Assembly (NCBI GenBank): GCA_014281115.1
Contig: JACONQ010000017.1
Location: 1,612,001-1,676,000 of the forward strand
Length of the DNA stretch: 64,000 bases
Origin: Laburnicola sp. R22_1
Lineage: Eukaryota; Ascomycota; Dothideomycetes; Pleosporales; Didymosphaeriaceae
Direction of reading: 5' to 3'
The notes under the pieces are model-generated. The model had not been told where the DNA came from, made no database searches, and was given only the letters and a program-made list of their open reading frames with translations. The position numbers were made by a program, and so were the translations under genes. Shown in pieces: positions 53,201 through 63,959 of the stretch; the first letter of the stretch is position 1; each line of letters starts with the position of its first letter.

Positions 53201-55648
53201 TTAATTAGCGTCGAAGATGTGATGCAAAGTCCAAGATAGAAGCCAAAGGACGGGCGGTATGACCTTGAAGACGATGGATATAGCGCAATCGTGGAGGTCG
53301 CTCAGGATTAGGTGGATCACCCAGATGATGATCGGGACCGCGATGTTGACGAAGTTAATTGTTGCTGGAAGAAACCAATCGAAGAGCGTCTTGAGTTGCT
53401 CAGAGATTTCAAGAAGCCACAAGAGGTGGAAGAATGCGAGCCATGGATGATGGGCCATCGGTTGTTCCACGGACTCGGGCGGAATGTCATCTTCTTTCTC
53501 CTGATCTTGCTGTACTTGCTGAGTGCTGGGCTCCATTTCCTCTTCTTCGAAATCTAGAATGGTCACATTGAAGGGCCGATAAGATCTCCTGGGTTGAGCA
53601 GGTTGAGCAGGTTGTCGATGAGTGGCTTCTCGCCGCTCGGCGCCTGCACGATGCTGCTCGCGGAGGTTCCGATCGACCTTTGCTCTCGCTATTTCTGCCG
53701 TCTCTGTTGCATCGACAGCAGCTTTTTCCTTTTCCTTTTCCTTTTCTGCAGCAACAGCAGCCAATTGCTTTTCCTTTTCTGCAGCAACAGCAGTCAGTTG
53801 CTTTCCCCTTTCTGCAGCAGCAGCGGCAACGAAGGCGTATGCATGCCTCCAAACTTTTTCTGCAGCAGCAGCGGCAAGTAAGGCGTATGCTTCCCTCCGA
53901 TCTTCTTCCTCCCAAATTGCAGCGGCCTCATCCGCCGCGGCTTGCTCAATAGCCCGCTGCTCTGCAGCCAGGCGTTCCGCTTCCTTCTGCCTCGCGGCAG
54001 ATCGCTCAGCGTTCTCTGCTTTGATCTCTACGGCCCTCTTCTTCTTCGCTCCCTTTTCCGCTTTCTTCGTCTTGAATTCTTTACGCTTTTTGTCCCACCC
54101 GACGGCATGCCTCTTCGCTCTCGTCTTGCGGGAAGCGACACGCTTCCTTTCTATGCTCTCGCGGTCATCGGCCTCCAGCTCGACCTTCCTGTACATTGTC
54201 TGAGCAGGTGTCGAGGTCGTCATCGGAGCGGGTGTAACAAGCTCGATAGAACCATCGCCTTTCGCGGGTTCTGATTTGTGACCGATCTGTGTCTGCGCAG
54301 TAGATGGCTCGACAATGCTCTGAATAGTATCTGGGATAATCTTCTCAGGTGATTCGACAGAGGCATTGGGCTCTTTCTCGTGAACGAGTGTTTTCTGTAT
54401 GATCCGCGGCTCCTCCACCTGGTTTGCAGTAACGGAACGAGGGCGGGGATTGAGTGTGCATGACAGAGGTTTCGCTGCAGGAGCCTTGAGAGCTGGACGC
54501 ACGGGATGTTTGAAGCTACCCAAATCGAAATCAAACGTCTTGCCAACAAAATTGACCATCGGCGGCCTCGTGGGTATCGATGATACCGAGATCTGGGAGC
54601 ATTGTGTGGGCATTGTAGTCGCAGTACAAGAAGTATTGGGAGACGATCCAGTGTCTTTGCCGTGCTGGTCAACGCCCGAGGTTGCAACTATGATATCAGG
54701 GGCGACATCCTCCATGACCTCTGGGTACTGTGAAGGTGGAGGCATGGCGACCTCGACGGTCTCAGGTCCCTCACGTGCAGGCTTGGGCCTTACACGCATC
54801 TTCCTCATCTTCCGGCCAACTTTGAAGTGGGGTTGTTTCCCAAGGAAGCAAGACCTTTCGCGTAGGATCTTCCCTACAAATTGTCGTTCGACACGGTCCA
54901 AGAATTCGACGCGTGCTTTCTCCGTCTCCAGATCCTCCATAATTTCCGTGTCCATGATTGTGCAAGACTGGTTTGGAGGACGTGTATCGTAATCGACATC
55001 GTCCATTTCGACATCGACGACGTGCGAATTGGCCATCGGAGCGGGCGGCTGCGAGTTGCTACTCGACACTGCAAGATTTTGGTCTTCCGCCTGCGTGATA
55101 TCCTCCATATCAATATCGCCCACGTCCACACTCCTCGTCTGAGGAGGTGTCTGCGAGAAGGACACATCATCCAGTGAAAGATCTTCGTCGTACTCCTGCG
55201 CGACTTGATACTCAAACTTACTTCCTTTGGCAAAAACAGCGTCCATCTGCGTAAAGCATTTCGAAAGGAGCTGCGGCGGCGGGTTCGTGATGGAGGATTT
55301 CGCGGCAGGCGGGCCCGCATCTTTGACGGCAGAGTTTGTTTTATTCTCCTTCTTGAGAACAGCGTCATTGGTCTGCGTAGAGCTCTTCGAAATAAGCTGC
55401 GGCGGCGGATCGGTGGCTGAGGGTTTCGCAGCAAGCGGGCCCGCATCTTCGACGGCAGAGTTGGCTTGACTCGTTGCAGTGTCGTCTTCGTCGTCTTCAA
55501 ACAAATCTCTGCTCTCACCAAAGTCCAACACTTCTACGACGACCGACTTCGTCGGATCCTTTGAAGCGGACGTATCGTCGGCGACCCCATAGCCGCTGTT
55601 CACCTCATCATCGCCGAAATCGACGATGTCTTCGGCTGGTAGCGGCAT
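53201..55648 (-). CDS. Unrecognised 815-aa protein with internal duplication and hydrophobic C-terminus
   Basis: The open frame extends upstream to an ATG at 56041, but that part reads like leader. I take the ATG at 55648 (MPLPAEDIVDFGDDEVNSG). No family is recognised. A 42-residue unit is repeated in tandem at about residues 62-103 and 104-145 (NSAVEDAGPLAAKP.. and NSAVKDAGPPAAKS..). An acidic disordered centre and a basic segment (RKTRAKRHAVGWDKKRKEFK) follow. An Ala/Glu/Lys coiled coil at about 560-650 is built from repeats such as AAVAAEKEKQ. The last 80 residues hold two or three membrane-type helices (WLAFFHLLWLL, NFVNIAVPIIIWVIHLIL, VIPPVLWLLSWTLHHIF). This suggests a tail-anchored protein of an internal or nuclear membrane; that is inference. 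Confidence 0.75.
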   Translation of the reverse strand: MPLPAEDIVDFGDDEVNSGYGVADDTSASKDPTKSVVVEVLDFGESRDLFEDDEDDTATSQANSAVEDAGPLAAKPSATDPPPQLISKSSTQTNDAVLKKENKTNSAVKDAGPPAAKSSITNPPPQLLSKCFTQMDAVFAKGSKFEYQVAQEYDEDLSLDDVSFSQTPPQTRSVDVGDIDMEDITQAEDQNLAVSSSNSQPPAPMANSHVVDVEMDDVDYDTRPPNQSCTIMDTEIMEDLETEKARVEFLDRVERQFVGKILRERSCFLGKQPHFKVGRKMRKMRVRPKPAREGPETVEVAMPPPSQYPEVMEDVAPDIIVATSGVDQHGKDTGSSPNTSCTATTMPTQCSQISVSSIPTRPPMVNFVGKTFDFDLGSFKHPVRPALKAPAAKPLSCTLNPRPRSVTANQVEEPRIIQKTLVHEKEPNASVESPEKIIPDTIQSIVEPSTAQTQIGHKSEPAKGDGSIELVTPAPMTTSTPAQTMYRKVELEADDRESIERKRVASRKTRAKRHAVGWDKKRKEFKTKKAEKGAKKKRAVEIKAENAERSAARQKEAERLAAEQRAIEQAAADEAAAIWEEEDRREAYALLAAAAAEKVWRHAYAFVAAAAAERGKQLTAVAAEKEKQLAAVAAEKEKEKEKAAVDATETAEIARAKVDRNLREQHRAGAERREATHRQPAQPAQPRRSYRPFNVTILDFEEEEMEPSTQQVQQDQEKEDDIPPESVEQPMAHHPWLAFFHLLWLLEISEQLKTLFDWFLPATINFVNIAVPIIIWVIHLILSDLHDCAISIVFKVIPPVLWLLSWTLHHIFDAN

Positions 55649-56687
55649 GGCTAGATCACCATTACTGGCGCGGCTTGTCTGGTGTTGGTGAGGGGGGATG
55701 CTCGCTGGGTGAAGCTGCGGTAGAGCGCGGGCGTGCTGATGAGGTTGAGTTTGTGGTGCTGACCGATGGCACCTGATAGTGGGGATGCAGTGGCTTCTTC
55801 GTGTTGACGGTGCGGTGTACCAGGCGAAGTTGAAGAGTCTACTGCGTGCGGTGGTTGCGTTCGAGTGCGGGGCGGGCAGCTTAAGAGGGAGGGTGCCGCG
55901 GGCGTCTGCGCCAAGCATCGCGAGCACGGTGCTCGCGCGGACTAGCGCGGAGTGCTGCCCAGGAGGTGTGTGAAAGGTTCGCCACGTGACATTCGCACAG
56001 TGAAAGGTGTTGATTGATAGTCGCATAGGGTAACTTACCATGCTAGCCAATGTCAACGACCGTAAACAGAGCAAGCCTAGATGCTAGTTAGCCAAACTTG
56101 GGTTCCCTCGGTGTGGAACTGTATTCCACAGTAACGCTCGCCATGTCTTTCGAGAAGTGTCTTGGGATAACTTAACAGCCTAATCACCATCACCAACCAT
56201 AAACAGAGCAAGCCTAGATGCTGTTATCTATACCAGTACCCCACCCACCGACTGCTCTGTCCACAAGGGCCAAGCAACTGTACCCAAGACCAAGACATCC
56301 ACCAGCACATTAAATACTCGCTCCAGCACAGCACCTTTAACAAATTTGAAAACGAACAATATTTCTGAACATCTTATCATTCATCTCTCTCCACCCGCCA
56401 AAGAAGCCTGACCAGCACACTTCAATCGCGATATTATCCCTCTACCTATCTCTTCGTAACCTCATCTCGCCCTCAAGTCAAAAGCAACAATGCCAAAAAG
56501 AAGCCAAGCAATGAACGACTCGCAAACTATCGTCAAGTAGGGTATCTGGCGCCAGAATTCACCACCTCTTTAAAACCCCAAGTGTAAATCCATCCATCCA
56601 TACGCCGTGTCCCAGTTCCACATCCCAAAAGATCAAAGCAGGTATCAAGAGACGCAAAAAATATCCTCCTTCTCGTATACAGCGCTG
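55649..56687. other. Intergenic region with direct repeats and an isolated gene start
   Basis: Upstream DNA of the 815-aa gene and 3' flank of the BTB gene. A 23-bp direct repeat (TAAACAGAGCAAGCCTAGAT and three more bases) lies at 56063-56085 and 56200-56222. A well-formed promoter-like stretch and leader (56300-56489) precede a 16-codon frame at 56490-56540. Confidence 0.55.
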
Positions 56688-58204
56688 CTACTCCTCCCAC
56701 GGGAAGTCCTGGGGATCAAGCCGTGTACATGTCAGATATGGCAGCCCGCCTTCTCTCAGATCCAGTTCCAGGAAATTTCTCATCAGAGGCTTCACCGTAT
56801 CTTTCGCCTTGTTCTTGATCTCTTCGATGCGCCGCTCGAACCGTTTCAAGTTATCACGATTGTAGTGCTCCGGACTCAGCTTTAGGAATCGCTTGCACTC
56901 GTCATGACCTAGATAACTTGCCCCACCGGTGCCTAGAAGTCTGAATATCCGACCGGTATTGAACGGCGGCGGAGGTGGTGCAGGCGCATTTTCTCCGTTT
57001 CGCGAGGGCTGACATGGTGATTTGAGGATAGGGGTCGGCGGAGGGGTTGTATTTTCCGCCAGCCATTGCCGGAAGAGGGATATCGCCATCCATTCTAGCC
57101 AATTGTTGGAAGGCGTGACGCGGTCGCCTCTGCTTGTGGTGAGTGTTAATCGGAAGAGTTTGACCTCGACTTTGGCCTTGAGCTCATCCATCTCATAGAC
57201 CTTATCCTCGATCAATTCTAATACTGAATCTGCAACTTGCCCTCTTAGCTGGTTCATGGCCTGTGGCCACTGCCCAACTACGTGCACCATGGCTTCCGAG
57301 AATATGGCTTTGCTGCGCGCCAAATATCCTAGCTTGAGGTAACTGGGAGGATACTTGGCGATCTGCTTCCACAAGCGGCCCTGGAACCGCAATAGGTGGT
57401 GGTCGACCCGCGGCCCAATCACCTGGAGCGCGTCGTACATGTCTGCGACTTGGAGCAGGGACTTGCACTCGACGTATGCGTTTGCAATATTGATGGGATC
57501 CAGTGCCGGTGGGTAGTTGTAGAAGACGCGGAGCAGATTGTCGTAGTCTCGAAAAGTATCGTCATCGGGGTCTGTCGGAGTCGCGGGCACGTGGAGGGAC
57601 GAGAAGTTGGCCATGCTGCGGAAGAAGCCTGCTTGTGGAGCCGGGGGCTTGTTACGCAGCGCTGGTGGTTGCGAGGGCCCTGCATCGCCATGGCCTCCAA
57701 ATATTGTGGGCTGCGCTTTCTGTGCCAGAGTCAGCGATGGTCTGTTGGTGAGCCAGTCCGTCGTACCTTCTGTATCAGCATGGGAAGATCGTCCTCCCTG
57801 CCCCAGTCCAGCTCATACTTCCACATGTTCTTCTCCGGCGGTGCGCCCTGGGGTATTCTCGCCAGCGCTGCGGAGCCGGCATTCTGCGCGCTGCCCTCGC
57901 CAGCCGTCGCCCACTCGTCGCTCAAGCCCGCCTCGAAGAAGCCGGAACATTGCGCTAGAATGAGCTTATGGAGTAGATAGCGCTGCTCCTTCCTCCCGTT
58001 CGCGATTACAATCTCGACGTCGCCTGTGTGTGTGAAGAAAGGGAATTCGTTCTGGGGCTGGTGCGAGGAGCCGCCGAAGTGCGAGCGGTGCGGGCGATGT
58101 CTCCGGACGGTCGAGGGGCCGCGCGACGAATGCGAGGACACGGAGGGCGGGTGGCGGATGGCGAGCGAGCGCCCTGCGCCTTGCGAGTCCGGGTAGGAAA
58201 CCAT
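56688..58204 (-). CDS. BTB/POZ-domain protein
   Basis: Predicted 489 aa. Exon 1 is 57767-58204, a 47-nt intron is 57720-57766 (GTACGA..CACAG), exon 2 is 56688-57719. Splicing gives LIQKKAQPTIFGG. The BTB/POZ fold begins near residue 57 (FFTHTGDVEIVIANGRKEQR, YLLHKLILAQCSGFFEAGL) and continues through the second exon (NLLRVFYNYPPALDPINIAN, YVECKSLLQVADMYDAL). A helical BACK-like region follows, with the conserved NWLEWMAISLFRQWLAENT. Fungal BTB proteins of this kind are dimerising adaptors, often for Cullin-3 ligases, but no Kelch or zinc-finger part is present. The function is therefore open. The N-terminal 55 residues are basic and Ser/His-rich. Confidence 0.88.
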
Positions 58205-58860
58205 GCCAATCTATGTGAGTCCCAGCTCTTGAGGTGTGGGCGTAGGTTAGCCGGATGACTGGAAGATGGCCGCGTCCGATGTGTGCGCTGGGAGAGTATG
58301 TTGCCGTAGGGCAGGCCCTCTCACCCCGCCTTCGGACGAGTGATGGATAGCCGACGTGAGGGTTGGAAAGCACGACAACCGTGAGAGCCGTGAGAACGGT
58401 CGGCCTGCGTCCTCGCAGAGTGCAAGTGTGGGCGAGCGTTTCACTGTTTCAGGAGCCCATGGTGGCAGGAAATGGGTGGCTGTGGCGAGTGATCCACGCC
58501 TATCGCGTTGCCCGCATGCAGCTGCTAGCATGGCCGGGATCTCGCGCCAATCGCCGTTGCTACCCGAGTCCAGCTTTCCCCAGGCCTGCGCCACCGCCGA
58601 GGCCTGGCTGCGCCGCTGCGGGCTGAGTGTGTTCTACTGCTAACGCTCGAGTTGCTCCCGGAAACAAGTACTGCGCTTGACAAGTGTGACTCAGCAAACC
58701 CGCGTCCAATGGTATAGAAGATCCATCGTTCTCGAGTTGTGTCTTCGTGATAGATAACTTGTGTATTATTATATACAATTAGCTAAGTGAACAGATGTTT
58801 TACAGTGCACTGCTCCCAGCCGAAGCGTACTTCGCTGCGAGCTCAATGGCATATGCCTTT
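58205..58860. other. Intergenic region
   Basis: About 650 bases holding the BTB promoter and the 3' flank of the seryl-tRNA synthetase gene. No gene is seen. Confidence 0.5.
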
Positions 58861-60414
58861 TCAAGAGTTCCCAATCCGACGAATTTCGCCCTGGATCCTT
58901 TCTTGGCCTCCCATAAAAGGTCGCAAGACTTCAGGAATAGTCACACAATTGTTGTCTTCGTTCCAAGACTTTTCTAGGATGGCCGCCAATACACGCGGAA
59001 CAGCAAGAGCGGTACCGTTCAGAGTGTAAGGAAACTCTAGCTTGCCACCTGTCTTCCCCCGACGTACTCTGGTGTGGAGCCGTCTGCTCTGATAGTCCGT
59101 GCATATGGATGTGGATGTGACTTCACCCCAGCCCTCACCTTTTTCGCGCCTTGATGGAAAGAAGGCTTCAATATCTCTTTTCCTGGTCGCACTAGCTCCA
59201 AGATCCGTGGCTGGCATTTCTAGAACGCGACAATGCAGGCCGAGGCCCTGTAGGATCTCTTTCTGAACCGACAGCATCTCATCGAAAATCACTTCGGAGT
59301 TCGAGTTGGGCTCGGTGGCGAAATGTTCTTCGTCGTTGGTATCTGGCAGAGTCCATGCGAACATCTCCACTTTGGTAAACTCGTGCACACGATATAGACC
59401 TTTGGTGTCGATCCCACGAGCGCCTGCTTCGGCGCGATAGCATCGTGACACACCAACCGTCTTCAGTGGCAGGTCGGCTTCTTCCAACGTCTGGTTCGCC
59501 TTCATGCCGGCAAGCGGAATCTCGGCGGTGCCTGCCAGGACCAGCTGCGGCTTTGCTTGATCTTTTTCCGCCTGCTCAATAGCATACACCTGCTGTTCTC
59601 CGTTTTGGTCTCTGGGCTGAAAGCCACACGCCGACGCAATGTGTGAGTATACGAGCGATGGTGGCGCAACAACTTTCCAGCCTCGCTTCCTGACTACACT
59701 CAAGGCGTACTGCACGAGGGCCTGCTCGAGCATTGCCGCGTCGCCCACCAGAAAGTACCACCCCCATCCTGATGTCTGTGCCGAGCCTGCAAAATCCAAT
59801 ATCCCAAGCCTCGAGCCGATATCAACGTGAGATCTCCAGACGCGGTCGGAGCGGGAAGGTTCTGGTTCGGGATGGTCGTTGATGTACTCGATGACTTGCG
59901 GTTCCGTGCCGACAGGCGTACAAGTACTGCTTAGGTTCGGCAAATCTTGAGCGAGATTATCAATCTCTTCTTGTAATAGTGTTTCCCTCTCTTCTATGAT
60001 TCCGAGTGAAGTTTTCAGGGATTTCGCTTCCTCGATCAGCGACTCCCTGCTTTCACCAATCTCTTCGCCTGTAACATTTGATTTGGCTTTGGACAGCTTT
60101 GCGCGTATTTGGTTGTTCCTCTCTCTCAAGTGACGGGCGTTCGATTGAAGGGCAAGCCATTGCTCGTGTAGTTCGATGATGCGCCAGGATGATCTGCTAT
60201 GCGCTGCGTAGTTGCGGTCGACGCAATTTTGTTCGTAGAGACCAGGATTCTGTCGGATGTGCTTGATGTCAATTGCAGGCTTCGGTGCGAAGGCAGGTCT
60301 GGTGTATGCGCGGCGGGAAACGCGCGGTATTCGAGAAGCCGTCTGTTTAGTGTGGAGTAGCTGCGTTCGGCACGCCGCGCAAGTTGTCGGAAAGAGGGAT
60401 CGTAGCGACTTCAT
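58861..60414 (-). CDS. DIA4: Mitochondrial seryl-tRNA synthetase
   Basis: Predicted 517-aa intronless class II aminoacyl-tRNA synthetase charging mitochondrial tRNA-Ser. The N-terminus (MKSLRSLFPTTCAACRTQLL, RIPRVSRRAYTR) is an acid-free, Arg-rich presequence. A long antiparallel coiled coil, the tRNA-binding arm, spans about 70-165 (RHLRERNNQIRAKLSKAKSN, ETLLQEEIDNLAQDLPNLSS). The catalytic core has GWGWYFLVGDAAMLEQALV, motif 2 in GLYRVHEFTKVEMFAW with the class II Arg/Glu, and motif 3 in NGTALAVPRVLAAILE. LAGTAEIPLAGM is the serine-binding TAE motif. It ends IPEVLRPFMGGQERI, as usual for the mitochondrial form. Confidence 0.96.
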   Translation of the reverse strand: MKSLRSLFPTTCAACRTQLLHTKQTASRIPRVSRRAYTRPAFAPKPAIDIKHIRQNPGLYEQNCVDRNYAAHSRSSWRIIELHEQWLALQSNARHLRERNNQIRAKLSKAKSNVTGEEIGESRESLIEEAKSLKTSLGIIEERETLLQEEIDNLAQDLPNLSSTCTPVGTEPQVIEYINDHPEPEPSRSDRVWRSHVDIGSRLGILDFAGSAQTSGWGWYFLVGDAAMLEQALVQYALSVVRKRGWKVVAPPSLVYSHIASACGFQPRDQNGEQQVYAIEQAEKDQAKPQLVLAGTAEIPLAGMKANQTLEEADLPLKTVGVSRCYRAEAGARGIDTKGLYRVHEFTKVEMFAWTLPDTNDEEHFATEPNSNSEVIFDEMLSVQKEILQGLGLHCRVLEMPATDLGASATRKRDIEAFFPSRREKGEGWGEVTSTSICTDYQSRRLHTRVRRGKTGGKLEFPYTLNGTALAVPRVLAAILEKSWNEDNNCVTIPEVLRPFMGGQERIQGEIRRIGNS

Positions 60415-60711
60415 CTTTGCGCCATTGAGTGATTCTTCTCTGGATGCGATTTCTGGTTTCGCTTAAGCTGTTAAACACTCACTGAACTACGGTCCGGTCC
60501 GGATGGGTAGATGAAAAAGAGACGAGAGCACCCGCTGAAGCTATCGTCGGAACTTTTGTGGAAGCCGCGGCCAAGCCTGACCCCTGCTCACGCCCGCGCG
60601 ACGCGTCCAGTCCGATCGCGTCGAACAGCCTTTCATCTCGAGTCTCGTTCACCAACTACCAAAGGCCCATACCATTATAGGGCTTTTTACGAGTGTTGTA
60701 GGGGCTTCTTT
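60415..60711. promoter_or_regulatory. Bidirectional promoter, seryl-tRNA synthetase / unrecognised protein
   Basis: A head-to-head interval of 297 bases that must contain both promoters. The frame on the right is open upstream of 60712, but the text is not protein-like. Confidence 0.4.
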
Positions 60712-62057
60712 ATGGCATACAATCGAAAGAGAGCCGCCGATTCTTCCTGGTACACTCCGGCGCCCTCGAAGATATCCCGACATGCAGGATCCAGCCCCAC
60801 ACCCCCAGCTTCCGTGCTGCATCGCCCAACCCAACGAAATGCTCCTCCAATTGAACCGCGGTCGCCGTCACGATCAGTAACTCGAGGAGGTGGCCTGACA
60901 ACTCGACAAGAGGTCAATCCTCTGTACAACCAGCTTGGTCCGGTCAGAACACGCGAATCCCAAACTCCATACGTGGACCAGCAGCAGCTGGTAGCTCTGC
61001 GCAAGACAAATCATTGGAGGGACAGTTCTCAAAGGCCCAACCGGTTTTCTATACACCAAAGGTTCTACACAGGCCACATCCCGATAGCAAGCTCTGCCAA
61101 AACTTCCACTGGGTTCCTTATCCGCTAGGTCTTCTTCCGTATGACTCCTGGCACAAGCTTCACAATCGACCTGATGTTCATCCCCCGCTCCCTCTCCGGT
61201 GTCCTGTGTGCAGAAGAGAACGTAAGGTCAATGCTCATCTCCGGAAAGTCTTCCTAGTCGCAGAAAGATTGACTTGGGAAGATGGAAGGAGCTCAGCTCC
61301 CGACAAGTGGTTGAACGAAGAGTTGAATTGGGCTGTCAATTACGAGCTGGGAATTTTGGAACCGTTTGTGGAGGACACTGAACACGTACTGGGTGGGAAG
61401 AGAAGTCAGAAAAATAAGTTCCATCCTTATCAAAACGAGTATGAGATGAGGCAGGCGCTGAATCTCATATTTGCCTCCGAGAACATTACGCAGACCAGTT
61501 GGACCGTGTGGAGTGCTCTGCATATGGATCTGATGTGTATGTTCGGAGACGGAGAAAAACAGGCGACGAACTCCGCCGCCCCCGCGCGAGCACTACCTGT
61601 TGTAAGGAAGCCACTGCATTCAGCTTCCGGGAAACAAACCCGCCCGAAAACACCAGAGGTTGAAGAAATCGATCTCACGGTATCACCTGATCGTGCGTCA
61701 AAGTGCATTTCCAAGGAAGTTACAAGCCTACCCACACCACCCTCTTCCATGCCAGCAGATGTCGACGCTGGGAACCGCGTTCCAACTTCACACACAGCTA
61801 TGTTCTCTACACACATGCTCCCTATGGATAAGATCGACGAGGGAACCCCAAGCAGGACGAAAGAGCGCGCTACCTCTCCCTCAACGGACAGACGTATCAC
61901 CAGCTACAAGACGCTGCAAGATTTCTACTCCCTCCTCGATCAGATTGAACGAACTTCGTACGTGGGAGCGCTCTTTCTTGAAGCGTACGCAGAGCGCTTG
62001 CGTGACGATATGTGCAAGGACTGCTGGTTCAAACGTTATGCGCCAGCCGATGCATGA
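60712..62057 (+). CDS. Unrecognised protein, two frames joined by an uncertain intron
   Basis: The start at 60712 gives MAYNRKRAADSSWYTPAPSK and a disordered Ser/Pro/Arg region. A different frame, from about 61014 to the stop at 62057, carries the structured part: CQNFHWVPYPLGLLPYDSWH, then LRCPVCRRERKVNAHLRKVF with one CXXC, WLNEELNWAVNYELGILEPF and YSLLDQIERTSYVGALFLEA. A GT..AG intron can join them: 60943-61025 (GTCAGA donor, 83 nt) or 60991-61034 (44 nt). Both lengths restore the frame. I cannot choose, and a single-base error is possible. No family is recognised. The protein would be about 420 aa, soluble, with no signal peptide. Confidence 0.65.
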
Positions 62058-62748
62058 CTTGTATTCATTCCATCTTATTTCATCACTGATACCCATCTTG
62101 ATTTTGTCGTAGTTCATGGGCTTTTTCCGGGGCTTTTTCCGGGGCGGGCCTCGAGCTGTAGTCAATCGCCTTTGGTTTGCTGTGCATTATCTTTCTGTAT
62201 CAATAATATATGCATTTTCGGCATGCACAAGAGACGCAGTATTCAAAGGTCGTCACCAACGCGTGTCGGAATGAGGCGCAATCTGATTCACAAGCCAACT
62301 TCGTACTGTCTAACTGAGGCCACGGTCTTTGCCACCCGCACGAGTCGGATTGATGACGTGGTCTCGTGCCCACCGTCTTGAATTGAGGATGACCTTGCAA
62401 GTGAGACACCACTGATCATGTAGCGAATGAGTTGTGACTGGGTTGTGAGGTACGCTAGGCTTCTTAGGTCTGTGAAGCCTTGAGGTGCCGTTCAATGATT
62501 TGCCAGTGCTTTGTCTCCGAGGCACCACGCACACACCTACTACCTGTGGATACAAAGGCTGTGGAGCTGACCTCCGCTGCCTTGGCCGAGCCGCCCGCAT
62601 CCCTCATAATCACTCGCTCCCCCATACTGCGCGTCGTCCACCAACCTCTCAGTCTTGAGACCCAGGCTGGCGCGAGCTCCCGCTGTCGCTAACGTTCTCG
62701 CAGCTCTCCCTTGCGTCGGCCAACCCGCCGCGCCGCCCGCCTCTCACA
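62058..62748. other. Intergenic region
   Basis: About 690 bases between the unrecognised protein and the TLC gene. Near 62120-62145 a GGGCTTTTTCCGG element occurs twice in tandem. The last 250 bases are GC-rich leader. No gene is seen. Confidence 0.5.
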
Positions 62749-63959
62749 ATGCACGACCCCTTCCCACTCCCCTGCCCCAACTGGTTACGACAGTACACAG
62801 AGCGCGTCGCCGAGTACCTCTCGCTCCCCACCCTCCCGCTACACATCCACGAGCTCATCTTCGCCTTTTTCTTCTATCATGCGCTCAGCAAATTCGTCTC
62901 GCCGCACTTCTCACGCTACTTCTTCCCGCGGGTGTACAACAACCTCAATGCGCGCACCAAGCTGAACTGGGATGTGCATATTGTGTCTTTTGTGCAGAGC
63001 ACGCTCGTGTGCGTGCTCGCGCTGTGGGTCATGTGGAAGGATGAAGAGAGGGGGGCGATGGACACGATGGCCAAGGTGCATGGCTATACCGGTGCTGGAG
63101 GACTTGTCCAGGCGTTTGCGGGAGGATACTTTATATGGGACTTTGTTATCACGGTGCAGCACGTCGAGATCTTCGGGCTGGGGATGCTGGCGCATGCAAC
63201 GTCCGCACTCTTTGTGTTCGCCCTGGGCTTTGTGAGTGACAGCAGATGGACGCAGACGCGCAGTGCTAATGTGTCCTGCAGAGGCCATTTGTGAACTATT
63301 ACGCACCCATCTTTATCCTTTACGAGCTCTCCTCGCCGTTCCTGAATATCCATTGGTTCTGCGATAAGCTTAACATGACTGGTTCGAGGATCCAGCTCTA
63401 CAACGGCATTGTGCTGCTCTGCACTTTCTTCGGCTGCCGCCTGGTGTGGGGGTCATACCAGTCCATTCGCGTCTATCAGGACGTATACCGCGCACTCCAC
63501 ACTGGCGAATACACGCTGCAGGATCCCGAGCTCGGCAAGCTCAACAACGGCACCGCCCCCGATCCCAGCCAAGCCGGCGTCATGCAGTACGCTGGCGACC
63601 GTGCGGTCCCGCTGTGGCTGGCAGCCTGCTACCTCATATCCAACCTCACGCTCAACAGTCTGAACTGGTTCTGGTTTGGCAAGATGATCGAGACGCTTAG
63701 GAAGCGGTTTGACCCGCCGTTCGGGACGCGGACGCCAGAGGACAAGGAGCCGGAGAAGGAGAAGGTGCTGGTAGAGGGCATCTCGGTTGAGACGCCGCCG
63801 CCCACACCGTTCGCGAATGCGAGCGGCAACGATGCGATGGATTATATGGGGAATGTGAAGGTTGAGAAGAAGGGGCACCATTTGGTGGTGGAGCAGATGG
63901 AGGTGCGGAAGCGGATTGATGAAGATGGGAGACCTATATCTAGTGCGAGGGCGGCGTAG
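62749..63959 (+). CDS. TLC-domain (TRAM-LAG1-CLN8) membrane protein
   Basis: Predicted 386 aa. Exon 1 is 62749-63231, a 50-nt intron is 63232-63281 (GTGAGT..CTGCAG), exon 2 is 63282-63959. The TLC domain covers about residues 35-290 with six or seven helices: IHELIFAFFFYHALSKFVSP, NWDVHIVSFVQSTLVCVLAL, GGYFIWDFVITVQHVEIFGL, FVNYYAPIFILYELSSPFLN, IVLLCTFFGCRLVWGSY and WLAACYLISNLTLNSLNWFW. The His in the VQHVEIFG segment and the helix order fit the TLCD/TMEM56 branch rather than ceramide synthase Lag1, since the Lag1 double-His motif is absent. The likely role is lipid composition or trafficking in the ER or plasma membrane. The C-terminal 90 residues are charged and cytoplasmic. Confidence 0.9.

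Noticed and set aside
55649..56041. Extension of the 815-aa protein to the ATG at 56041
   Set aside because: The extra residues look like translated leader (His/Pro/Gln-rich); the region also holds part of the promoter. It is not excluded without transcript data.
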